NCBI GenBank assembly: GCA_030017955.1
Contig: JASEGR010000016.1
Span: forward strand, 1-43,528
From: Candidatus Eisenbacteria bacterium
GTDB lineage: Bacteria; Eisenbacteria; RBG-16-71-46; JASEGR01
Reading direction: 5' to 3'
Length of the DNA stretch: 43,528 nt
Made by a program: the position numbers and the translations under genes. The notes below the pieces were generated by a model. It made no database searches and was not told where the DNA came from. It was given only the letters and a program-made list of their open reading frames with translations. Positions 8,305-15,025 of this stretch are shown here, one piece after another. Within the stretch, counting starts at the first letter, position 1, and every line of letters starts with the position of its first letter.

Positions 8305-9372
8305 CTACTGGAGTGGGTGACTATGCGGACCAATGCCGAATACGAGTTGGAGTGTTGCCTCATGTGCTCCGCTCGATGGTGCATATCCGTATTGAAGCCG
8401 TATCCTCGTTGTCTCGGTGAAACGATACCCGCCTACCGTTGAAACCATGGAGCCGGTTTTCCTTTGTGGGAAGGCATTCTCAGACCAGTCATACCTGAAT
8501 CCACCATCCCAATGCTTGTTGAACTGGAACCCGAGAAAACTCCAGAGGCCCAACCGTTCAATCCGTCCCACCGGGACTTTACGAATCAGGTGCACTATTT
8601 CATTCTGGAAGATCACCCTTTGATAGTTTGACAACCACATTCTCGTGGTCAGGTCGGCTCCGCCGATCATTACGTCATCCTGGTGTTCAAGATAGTGTGA
8701 GCCGTTACCTTTTGCGCCGCTAGCACCCATCTCGAGCTCCACCCTGTCACCCAACCGAAACCCCGCCCACATTCGACCGGTGTGAACTCGTCCGGCGGGC
8801 GAGAATTCCGTTGATTCTTCGGGCTCAGTGTCTCCCTCCTCATGGACATGACCTGCCGGAATCCACCATGTACCCGTATTCACCTCAAGAAAGAACGGCA
8901 GGGGAAAAAGGTAACCAAGCGTGACCCCCTCCCCCACAAAGCCGTGAGGTCCGAAGAAATTCGTAAGCGCAAGCGGCTGATCCACAAAGGGGCGTTCGTG
9001 CTGATGTATCTTGTTCAGTTTGCCAAAGTCGATGTGGATTCTTCCCGCTTTGAGGCCGAGCCCGTCAGCGAAAAAACGCAGGGAACTGACCAATGCCTCG
9101 CAGATTTCTGGTTCGAACGTATCTCCGTGACGGTGCATCGCCAGAAACACATCGGCTCGCATCTCCGGATACAGATACCCCTGGAGAGCAAGCTCTATCC
9201 CTCTGATAGTCACTCTGTTTCTACCTGCGGAGACTAAGTCGTTTGACGTCTGCGCGGATATGTCTCCTATGACGCTGATGTCGGGAAGATCTGTAGCCGC
9301 CGCATACACAGATACAGGTGGGAAAGCAATTAGAATCAAGAAGAGAACCGTTACATTCTTCATATTACTCAT
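8305..9372 (-). CDS. histidine-rich outer-membrane beta-barrel protein, probably metal-related
   Basis: 355 residues from the ATG at 9372, chosen for GGAGGAATTGACT upstream. A signal peptide ends near VSVYA. The mature part alternates polar and aromatic residues as in porins (LKAGRIHIDFGKLNKIHQHERPF, GYRFTETTRIRLQYGYAP). Clusters of His and acidic residues (MHRHGD, HQHE, HVHEEGDTEPEE, GPHSHP) suggest metal contact. It is the first large gene of an operon with a zinc/manganese-type binding protein and permease, so it may be the outer-membrane entry route for the same metal. There is no TonB box or plug domain that I can see. The family name is not certain. Confidence 0.65.
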   Translation of the reverse strand: MSNMKNVTVLFLILIAFPPVSVYAAATDLPDISVIGDISAQTSNDLVSAGRNRVTIRGIELALQGYLYPEMRADVFLAMHRHGDTFEPEICEALVSSLRFFADGLGLKAGRIHIDFGKLNKIHQHERPFVDQPLALTNFFGPHGFVGEGVTLGYLFPLPFFLEVNTGTWWIPAGHVHEEGDTEPEESTEFSPAGRVHTGRMWAGFRLGDRVELEMGASGAKGNGSHYLEHQDDVMIGGADLTTRMWLSNYQRVIFQNEIVHLIRKVPVGRIERLGLWSFLGFQFNKHWDGGFRYDWSENAFPQRKTGSMVSTVGGYRFTETTRIRLQYGYAPSSGAHEATLQLVFGIGPHSHPLQ

Positions 9373-9533
9373 AGTCAATTCCTCCGTTCGGGAACTAAAT
9401 AGCATCACCACGCGGCGACCACGGGACACAGGAGAAAATTCCGGCTCACAGGCTCTTGCCAGCCATCAGCAATCGGCTGACACGGCAAGGCAGAGCCATA
9501 GGACCGCACACGAATCTGGAATTGGGAAAAATG

Positions 9534-9806
9534 TCAAGCAGACAATGGAGGGCCGTGAATAGGGGGCAGGTAGGCGAATGAAAAACTGACAAAACCAGTA
9601 CACAGAGGAGCAATGAGACTGGTGAAAGCAGGCCGCCAGACAGATCCAATGGGCGAAGCGGGCGGGTCGCAACAAGAGAGCAGAAAGATGCAGAGCGGGC
9701 AATAGGCCCTTGCCTCTGCCTGGGCATCGGTGTGCACGTCGCATGAGGCAATAAAAATCGCTGAGAGGAAAGCCCCAATGAACAGGGAGGAAAACAATTT
9801 CTTCAT
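9534..9806 (-). CDS. small exported protein, DUF2946-like or lipoprotein
   Basis: About 90 residues from ATG 9806 (an upstream ATG at 9836 is also in frame). The N-terminus is a signal with IASC that could be a lipobox at Cys22. Further on, YCPLCIFLLSCCDPP and a C-terminus ending in LPPIHGPPLSA recall DUF2946 proteins, which are small membrane proteins found near metal and TonB genes. No good Shine-Dalgarno precedes either start. It lies upstream of and on the same strand as the metal-uptake genes, 161 bases from the barrel gene. Function unknown; the gene call itself is moderately secure. Confidence 0.5.
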   Translation of the reverse strand: MKKLFSSLFIGAFLSAIFIASCDVHTDAQAEARAYCPLCIFLLSCCDPPASPIGSVWRPAFTSLIAPLCTGFVSFSFAYLPPIHGPPLSA

Positions 9807-9848
9807 GTTTGAATAGGGAGGTTTAGAAGCGTTCATAAACGAATCTCA

Positions 9849-9876
9849 AGAATACGCCGTTCTACCCATGGTACAA
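9849..9876 (-). promoter_or_regulatory. candidate promoter for the metal-uptake operon
   Basis: Minus-strand TTGTAC (9871-9876), 16-base spacer, TATTCT (9849-9854). A start near 9842 would leave only a few bases before ATG 9836, or about 35 before ATG 9806. No clear Fur- or Zur-type palindrome was seen. Confidence 0.3.
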
Positions 9877-9903
9877 AGTATGAAGATGGTTTCTCCGGGT
9901 GTC

Positions 9904-10119
9904 TCAACTCGTCTTAGCCACCACATATACGTACTTGAGGATATCCGACCCAGTGTTAAGTACGTCATGCTCTGTATTGGGTGGGCAGTAGAGTGCAACG
10001 CCCGGTTTCATCTCTAACCGCGTGCCACCAGTGATTACTACTTGCCCATCATACCTTCCGCCAAGGTGCTTTGCAAGGAACTTCTCGGCAGCAGCATAGA
10101 CTTTCAGGCGAACAAGACT
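9904..10119 (-). pseudogene. remnant: S9-peptidase C-terminus fused to a cupin C-terminus
   Basis: Read on the minus strand, an open stretch with no usable start begins right after a TGA and encodes VRLKVYAAAEKFLAKHLGGR near its start. This is almost the same as the C-terminus of the intact S9 peptidase at 20394-22313 (LRFYAAAEKFLAKYLGGRYEE). It runs on in frame into about 45 residues resembling the end of a cupin (LEMKPGVALYCPPNTEHDV, then ILKYVYVVAK) and stops. The two halves come from unrelated families. The best reading is a deletion or recombination scar. It lies between the metal-uptake promoter and the Fur-family gene. Confidence 0.7.
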
Positions 10120-10153
10120 TCAGGAACTCCGGCTGCCTGTCGAAGAATGGCAC

Positions 10154-10182
10154 TTGACAACAAAATTACTTCGCTATACATT
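10154..10182 (+). promoter_or_regulatory. candidate sigma-70 promoter of the Fur-family gene
   Basis: TTGACA (10154-10159), 17-base spacer, TACATT (10177-10182); a TATACA overlaps with 15-base spacing. The predicted start site falls within a few bases of the ATG at 10194, implying a very short leader. Confidence 0.45.
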
Positions 10183-10193
10183 CCTATTTACGA

Positions 10194-10676
10194 ATGAAAC
10201 CGACCTCGGAGACTCACGACAATAAGCTTTGGCAGAAAGAACTGCAACATCGAATGAATTACCTCAAGGAACGATTCACACGTTCCGGCGTTAAGCTAAC
10301 GCACCAGCGCCTGGAGATTTTCCGCGAGGTAGCGATATCCGTTGACCATCCGGATGCAGAGACGATTTGCAAGGGCGTTCGCGAAAGAGTCCCCACGGTG
10401 TCGCTGGACACGGTGTATAGAACACTATGGTCGCTGCTGGATCTCGGGATCATAACCACCATAGGACCTCCTCGCGGGAGAATGCGATTTGACGCGAATA
10501 TGGGTTCTCACCATCACTTCATCTGCACGAAGTGTGGAATGACCCGTGACTTTTGCAGCAAGCAGTTTGACCAATTGAAGATTCCGGACACTGCGAAGAT
10601 GTTGGGAAGAGCGGAAAAGACGCAAGTGGAAGTCAGAGGCGCTTGTTTGAGATGTTCGAAGAAGAAGGGCAAATAA
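10194..10676 (+). CDS. Fur-family metalloregulator, PerR-like
   Basis: 160 residues. The winged helix is clear (LTHQRLEIFREVAIS, VPTVSLDTVYRTLWSLLDLGII). It is followed by RFDANMGSHHHFICTKCG and a C-terminal CLRC, the two CxxC pairs of the structural zinc site. RFD before the His cluster and DF after the first CxxC pair place acidic residues as in PerR, which senses peroxide through Fe/Mn. A zinc-sensing Zur role is the alternative, because zinc/manganese uptake genes lie just upstream in the opposite direction. No Shine-Dalgarno precedes the first ATG; an internal ATG at 10254 also lacks one. Confidence 0.85.
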   Translation: MKPTSETHDNKLWQKELQHRMNYLKERFTRSGVKLTHQRLEIFREVAISVDHPDAETICKGVRERVPTVSLDTVYRTLWSLLDLGIITTIGPPRGRMRFDANMGSHHHFICTKCGMTRDFCSKQFDQLKIPDTAKMLGRAEKTQVEVRGACLRCSKKKGK

Positions 10677-10799
10677 TCTGAATAGATTGACTGCCGGCCC
10701 CAAGAGACTTCAGCTGAACGTTGATGAGATCAAACGCCTCGCGGCGATGACTCAGGAGGAGCGCATCAGAGCGACTATGAGCTGAGGGGAGCAGCTTTG

Positions 10800-10886
10800 A
10801 TGCTTCGCGAGGCGCAGGGCGAGCCGGTCGAAATCATTTCCGAATTGGAGAGCCAAGATCGGCTCTTACAGGGATCGTCAGGATGA
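10800..10886 (+). CDS. possible 28-codon ORF coupled to the sigma-54 activator gene
   Basis: A short frame (MLREAQGEPVEIISELES...) starts behind GAGGGGAG and ends in a TGA that overlaps the ATG of the next gene (ATGA). The activator gene has no strong Shine-Dalgarno of its own, so translational coupling is plausible. The peptide matches no family known to me and could instead be a gene remnant. The rest of 10677-10799 shows no gene. Confidence 0.3.
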   Translation: MLREAQGEPVEIISELESQDRLLQGSSG

Positions 10887-12265
10887 GGAAACGCAAGAAG
10901 ATCAGGAAGCCCGCCGTCTTGACACCGGAGGAAACTATTCTCGAGAGCATCTCGGACGGTGTTTTCACGGTGGATCTGGATTGGCGCGTCACATCGTTCA
11001 ACCGGGCTGCCGAAGACATCACAGGTGTGGTGCGCTCGGAGGCGATGGGTCGGCGCTGCTCCGAGGTATTCCGCTCCAGTATGTGCGGCGCCGGCTGCGC
11101 TCTTCAGCGAACGCTCAAAACGGGTAAACCCATCATCGGCAAGTCCGGGTACATCATCGACGCGGACGAGAACCGCATTCCCATCAGCATCTCCACGGCC
11201 GTGTTGCGGGATACCGAAGGCCGCGTGGTCGGTGGAGCGGAGACCTTCCGGGACCTGTCTGAGGTTGAGGCCTTGCGCCGGGAACTCGAGGGTCGATTCC
11301 GAGTTGGCGACCTCGCAAGCCGCAGCCCTCTGATGCAAAGGGTATTCGAGGCCGTGCCCGTCATTGCCGTCAGTCCCAGTACGGTCCTTATTCTCGGGGA
11401 AACCGGGACGGGCAAGGAACTGATAGCGCGTACTATTCACGAGCTTAGCCCACGGCGGGACGGCCCATTCATACCGGTCAATTGCGGGGCATTACCGGAT
11501 ACTCTTCTCGAATCCGAACTCTTCGGCTACAAGGCTGGCGCGTTCACAGGGGCAAACAAGGACAAGCCTGGACGGTTTGCCATGGCACGGGGTGGGACTC
11601 TGTTCCTCGACGAGATCGGCGACGTGAGTCCGGCGCTCCAGGTGAGGCTCCTGCGGGTACTGCAAGACCATAGGTATGACCCGCTCGGAGCGACCCGCTC
11701 CGAGACGGCGGACGTCAGAGTCATCGTTGCCAGCAACAGGGATTTGGCGGTACAGATGCGCAAGGGTGCATTCCGGGAGGACCTCTACTACCGCGTGAAT
11801 GTGCTTCGCGTGGAGCTGCCACCACTTCGACGGCGCAAGGAGGATATCCCGCTTCTGGTAGATCAGTTCATTGAGAGATTCAACCGTCTGCAGCGTAAGT
11901 CTATCCAGGGGATCGCGGCCGAGACGCTTTCCTTGCTCATGGCTTATGATTGGCCCGGCAACGCGCGCGAACTGGAGAATGTCATCGAACGATCATTTGT
12001 CATCTGCCAGCAAGGTCTCATCGGCATCGGGCATCTGCCCGAGGAGTTGACGGCGCACAGCATGACGACAGGCGCGGACCTTAGCGTGCGATCAGCCCAC
12101 GATCTTGTTGACGCCCAAGCAATACGCGCCGCCCTGGATCGAAACCGCTGCAATCGGTCCGCTGCGGCCAGGGAGCTTGGCATTCACAAGACCACGCTCT
12201 TCCGCAGGATAAAGAAGCTGGGCATTTCCCTTCCCAGGCGGAACGGCCGCTCCCCCCAAGAATAG
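10883..12265 (+). CDS. PAS-AAA+-Fis sigma-54-dependent activator
   Basis: 460 residues. A PAS domain (about 15-125) carries cysteines at 59, 68 and 72 (CSEVF...MCGAGC), suggesting redox or metal sensing. The AAA+ domain (about 140-375) has Walker A GETGTGKE at 172, the sigma-54 contact loop GAFTGA at 219, Walker B GGTLFLDEI at 237, and arginine-finger region REDLYYRVNVLRVELPPLRRR. A Fis-type HTH closes the protein (NRSAAARELGIHKTTLFRRIKKLGI). It activates RNA polymerase holding sigma-54 from upstream sites. A near-consensus -24/-12 promoter and a perfect palindrome stand just downstream, before the first NifX-like gene, so the adjacent cluster is the likely target. Confidence 0.93.
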   Translation: MRKRKKIRKPAVLTPEETILESISDGVFTVDLDWRVTSFNRAAEDITGVVRSEAMGRRCSEVFRSSMCGAGCALQRTLKTGKPIIGKSGYIIDADENRIPISISTAVLRDTEGRVVGGAETFRDLSEVEALRRELEGRFRVGDLASRSPLMQRVFEAVPVIAVSPSTVLILGETGTGKELIARTIHELSPRRDGPFIPVNCGALPDTLLESELFGYKAGAFTGANKDKPGRFAMARGGTLFLDEIGDVSPALQVRLLRVLQDHRYDPLGATRSETADVRVIVASNRDLAVQMRKGAFREDLYYRVNVLRVELPPLRRRKEDIPLLVDQFIERFNRLQRKSIQGIAAETLSLLMAYDWPGNARELENVIERSFVICQQGLIGIGHLPEELTAHSMTTGADLSVRSAHDLVDAQAIRAALDRNRCNRSAAARELGIHKTTLFRRIKKLGISLPRRNGRSPQE

Positions 12266-12294
12266 TAGCGTCAGTGCACCTGGCCTTGCCTCCC

Positions 12295-12316
12295 ACAGTA
12301 GCAATCTTACTACTGT
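12295..12316 (+). promoter_or_regulatory. palindromic activator-binding site (putative UAS)
   Basis: ACAGTAG and CTACTGT flank an 8-base centre. The site lies about 85-105 bases upstream of the -24/-12 promoter, the normal distance for an enhancer-binding protein, and next to the gene for such a protein. Recognition by that protein is inferred. Confidence 0.6.
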
Positions 12317-12400
12317 ATAGCCCAAAACTATCCCCTCAATGAGATTCATAACTCTCTATCTTTCAATGTATTGTCGCGGATTCCACGGCTCGTCTCATCC

Positions 12401-12415
12401 TGGCACGACAAATGC
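12401..12415 (+). promoter_or_regulatory. sigma-54 (-24/-12) promoter
   Basis: CTGGCACG is followed by ACAA and ATGCT. The GG and GC pairs have the exact 10-base separation, and only one position (A for T in TTGC) differs from the TGGCACG-N4-TTGC consensus. Transcription would start near 12427, with the Shine-Dalgarno and ATG 12452 just downstream. Confidence 0.8.
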
Positions 12416-12451
12416 TTTCCTTCGCTAGAGAAGGACGAACGGGAGAATCGG

Positions 12452-13078
12452 ATGATGAAAGCGGCATTCGCAGCCTGGAACAATCGAATCGCGCCGGTCT
12501 TCGATGTGGCGGGCCAGATTCGCCTTGTGGAGACCGAGGACGGACAGGTTGTCCGCGAGACGCAAGAGACGATCACAGACGATCTGCCAGCTCAGAAGGC
12601 ACTTCGTCTTGCAGAACTGGGCGTCGGCATCCTGGTTTGCGGTGCGATATCTAAACCCTTGCATGAAATGGTCGCTGCCTACGGCATCCGGGTTGTTCCT
12701 TTCATGGCCGGCAGCCTGCAAGAAATCATCGGGGCTTGGCTCACTGGGGACCTTGATTGGAATGTCTTTGCAATGCCGGGCTGCTGCGGGCGAAGGCGGC
12801 TCGGGGGAACGTATGGCCTACACCGGGAGGATTACGTTATGAACGGAAGAAAAGGTGGTGGGATGGAACAAGGCGGGGACCGGGGTCAGGGCGGAGGAGG
12901 CGGTCGAGGTCAGGGGCGAGGTGGACAAAGACCCGGTCGGATGGGGGGCCCCAAAGCCGCCGGACCGACCGGTACCTGCGTGTGCCCTAAATGCGGGCAG
13001 AGGGAACCACACGAACGTGGTGTACCCTGCGTCGAGCGTAAGTGTCCGAAGTGCGGGGCCGCGATGAGCAGGGAATAG
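12452..13078 (+). CDS. NifX-like cofactor-binding protein with Gly-rich linker and zinc ribbon
   Basis: 208 residues from ATG 12452, chosen for GGGAG six bases upstream. The first about 110 residues form a DiNase_FeMo-Co/NifX-like domain (MKAAFAAWNNRIAPVFD, LAELGVGILVCGAISKPLHEM, YGIRVVPFMAGSLQEIIGAW). A run of about 45 residues rich in G, R and Q follows. The C-terminus has two paired CPKC motifs (CVCPKCG-REPHERGVPC-KCPKCGAAM), a zinc ribbon or rubredoxin-like knuckle. NifX-like proteins hold Mo-Fe or Mo-Cu sulfide clusters or their precursors. It is the first gene behind the sigma-54 promoter. It need not mean nitrogen fixation, since no nif structural genes are present. Confidence 0.85.
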   Translation: MMKAAFAAWNNRIAPVFDVAGQIRLVETEDGQVVRETQETITDDLPAQKALRLAELGVGILVCGAISKPLHEMVAAYGIRVVPFMAGSLQEIIGAWLTGDLDWNVFAMPGCCGRRRLGGTYGLHREDYVMNGRKGGGMEQGGDRGQGGGGGRGQGRGGQRPGRMGGPKAAGPTGTCVCPKCGQREPHERGVPCVERKCPKCGAAMSRE

Positions 13079-13109
13079 CAGTCAATCTTTGAGAGAGGAG
13101 GATACGAAA

Positions 13110-13496
13110 ATGCCAGGAGGAGATCGAACCGGACCGATGGGAATTGGCCCAATGACCGGCCGCTCGGCCGGGTACTGCGTAGGTTTCGGAATGCCTGGGT
13201 ACGCGAATCCAATGCCAGGATGCGGTTCCGGCATTGCCTTCGGACGCGGGCGAGGCTCTTGGGGCTTCGGCGGCGGTGGACGTGGATGGCGGCATTGGTT
13301 CTACGCCACTGGTCAGCCGGGATGGTTGAGGTTTGGTTCCTACGCCATGCCTCACGGATACCCGATGCCGTACCAGCAGCCTGACCCGGAAACGGAGAAG
13401 AAGGTGCTGAAGAACCAAGCCGATGCCTTGCAGTCGGAACTGGACTTCATCAAGAAGTGTCTCGATGAAATCGAAACGAGAACCGCGGCGGAATGA
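13110..13496 (+). CDS. DUF5320-type Gly-rich small protein
   Basis: 128 residues from ATG 13110 behind GAGGAGG. The N-terminus MPGGDRTGPMGIGPMTGRSA is the hallmark of DUF5320 proteins. A central Gly/Trp/Tyr-rich part follows, then a short coiled coil near 95-125 (EKKVLKNQADALQSELDFIK). Such proteins regularly accompany NifX-like and MinD-like ATPase genes in orange-protein-type operons; no biochemical role is known to me. One cysteine pair (YC, GCGSG) could bind a metal. Confidence 0.82.
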   Translation: MPGGDRTGPMGIGPMTGRSAGYCVGFGMPGYANPMPGCGSGIAFGRGRGSWGFGGGGRGWRHWFYATGQPGWLRFGSYAMPHGYPMPYQQPDPETEKKVLKNQADALQSELDFIKKCLDEIETRTAAE

Positions 13497-13593
13497 ACGC
13501 CACCTGCCCGCCTCAGACAGATTGAAGCCAATCCAGTAACGGACGCAGAATGGAGGAGATCAAGACCGCCTACAATTGAATGAGGGGGTGACA

Positions 13594-13965
13594 ATGAAAA
13601 TCATCTTCACAACTTCGGGTAATAATCTGAATGGCCCGTTGGACAGCCGGTTTGGCCGGGCCCCCAAGTTTCTCGTTTACGATCTGGATAGCGAGAACTT
13701 CGAGGTGGTGGACAACCAGCAGAACCTGAACGCGGCTCAGGGGGCGGGAATCCAATCGGCGGAAACCGTGGCCAGGTTGGGAGCGAAAGCGCTCGTGACC
13801 GGGCATTGCGGCCCGAAAGCGTTTCGTGTGCTCCTGGCGGCCGGAATCAAGATTTTCAACACCGATTCCCCCACGGTGGCCGTGGCTCTTGAGCGATACC
13901 GCGCGGGGAAACTAACCGAGGCAAAGGCCGCTGACGTTGAAGGGCATTGGGCTAAGCGTGGTTGA
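13594..13965 (+). CDS. NifX/NifB-type dinitrogenase-cofactor family protein
   Basis: 123 residues from ATG 13594, preceded by GAGGGGGTGACA. A single DiNase_FeMo-Co domain: MKIIFTTSGNNLNGPLDSRFGRAPKFLVYD at the start, NAAQGAGIQSAETVARLGAKALVTGHCGPKAF in the middle. The GHCGPKA segment, next to the ligand region in the family, carries a Cys. It is the closest of the three paralogues to a classical one-domain ORP/NifX protein that carries a metal-sulfur cluster. The next ATPase start is 90 bases away, with a short overlapping frame between. Confidence 0.88.
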   Translation: MKIIFTTSGNNLNGPLDSRFGRAPKFLVYDLDSENFEVVDNQQNLNAAQGAGIQSAETVARLGAKALVTGHCGPKAFRVLLAAGIKIFNTDSPTVAVALERYRAGKLTEAKAADVEGHWAKRG

Positions 13966-14059
13966 ACTGGTGCGCCGCGAAGGCAATGTGCTTCATCTTG
14001 GCGGGGAAACGGCTCGACAACGCGGCCGTCGGGGTTACGCGGGCGGTGGCACCTCATGA
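13958..14059 (+). CDS. possible 33-codon coupling ORF
   Basis: A GTG-started frame (VVELVRREGNVLHLGGETAR...) overlaps the end of the NifX-like gene by eight bases and stops in TGA, overlapping the ATG of the ATPase gene (ATGA). No family recognised. It could be a real coupling peptide or a chance frame in GC-rich DNA. Confidence 0.2.
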   Translation: MVELVRREGNVLHLGGETARQRGRRGYAGGGTS

Positions 14060-14910
14060 TTCTTGCGGTCGCTTCAGGCAAGGGCGGAACCGGCAAGACG
14101 ACGGTCTCCCTTAACCTGGCAAAGGCGCTTGGCTCTCCCGTGCAGCTTCTGGACTGCGACGTGGAAGAGCCGAATTGCCACCTGTTTCTCAGGGGCACCA
14201 CACGCGAAGCGGAAACCGTCAGCATTCCGGTCCCGCAAGTCGATGAATCCCTTTGCGACGGTTGCGGTGAGTGCGGCCGTTTCTGCGCATACCACGCCAT
14301 CGTCTCATTCGGGACCGAGACGCTCGTCTTCCCCGAGATATGTCACGGCTGCGGGGGATGCGCGATGGTATGCCCCAAGAAGGCCATTCACGAAGCTGAT
14401 AACCGCATAGGAGTTGTCGAGACGGTCCAGGCGGAGAACATCACTCTGATCCAGGGGCGACTTGACGTCGGTGTGGCCATGGTCCCACCTCTCATCCGCG
14501 CGGTGAAGGCTCGACTGAGAAAAGGCGCGCCCGCAATCCTGGACGCGCCTCCGGGAACGTCATGCCCGGTGATCGCGACACTCCGGGGAGCGGATTTCGT
14601 CGTGCTCGTCACAGAGCCGACGCCCTTCGGCCTGCACGATCTGAAACTGGCCGTGGATATGGTGCGCGAACTCCGAATTCCGTTAGGCGTGGTCGTCAAC
14701 CGGGTTGGGATCGGCGATGGCCGGGTGCATGCGTTCTGCGTGAAGAAAGACATTCCCATTCTCCTGGAAATTCCGGATGACCGGCGGATCGCCGAAACGT
14801 ATTCCCGCGGCGGGCTCGTTGTTGATGCGCTTCCGGAGTATCGGAGATCATTTGTCTCTCTGTCTTCCACGTTGGATCATTGGGCAACACATAGCGAAAA
14901 GAAGTACTGA
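14056..14910 (+). CDS. MinD/ParA-type ATPase with two inserted 4Fe-4S sites (ORP-cluster type)
   Basis: 284 residues. It has a deviant Walker A SGKGGTGKTT at 7-16 and DCDVEEPN at 33-40. A ferredoxin insert carries two complete CxxCxxCxxxC motifs (Cys67-70-73-77 and 96-99-102-106). The DAPPGTSCPVIATLRGADFVVLVTEPTPFG switch region follows. Proteins of this kind (CobQ/MinD superfamily with P-loop and ferredoxin) occur in pairs in orange-protein operons, where they form a complex with the NifX-like protein. ATP-driven delivery or assembly of a metal-sulfur cluster is the likely role, by family inference. Confidence 0.9.
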   Translation: MILAVASGKGGTGKTTVSLNLAKALGSPVQLLDCDVEEPNCHLFLRGTTREAETVSIPVPQVDESLCDGCGECGRFCAYHAIVSFGTETLVFPEICHGCGGCAMVCPKKAIHEADNRIGVVETVQAENITLIQGRLDVGVAMVPPLIRAVKARLRKGAPAILDAPPGTSCPVIATLRGADFVVLVTEPTPFGLHDLKLAVDMVRELRIPLGVVVNRVGIGDGRVHAFCVKKDIPILLEIPDDRRIAETYSRGGLVVDALPEYRRSFVSLSSTLDHWATHSEKKY

Positions 14911-15025
14911 TAGGGGATGACTGCACAAAGACTATGCTTCGGTATGGCGCGGTGATAAGGGTGCCTGATTCCGCCGGCCATACTGAAAGAAAAACGACAA
15001 CGATCAGGTGATTCAGGAGGATACC

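Noticed and set aside
10775-11440. Minus-strand 221-codon frame opposite the sigma-54 activator
   Set aside because: Shadow of the GC-rich activator gene, without recognisable domains or a Shine-Dalgarno.
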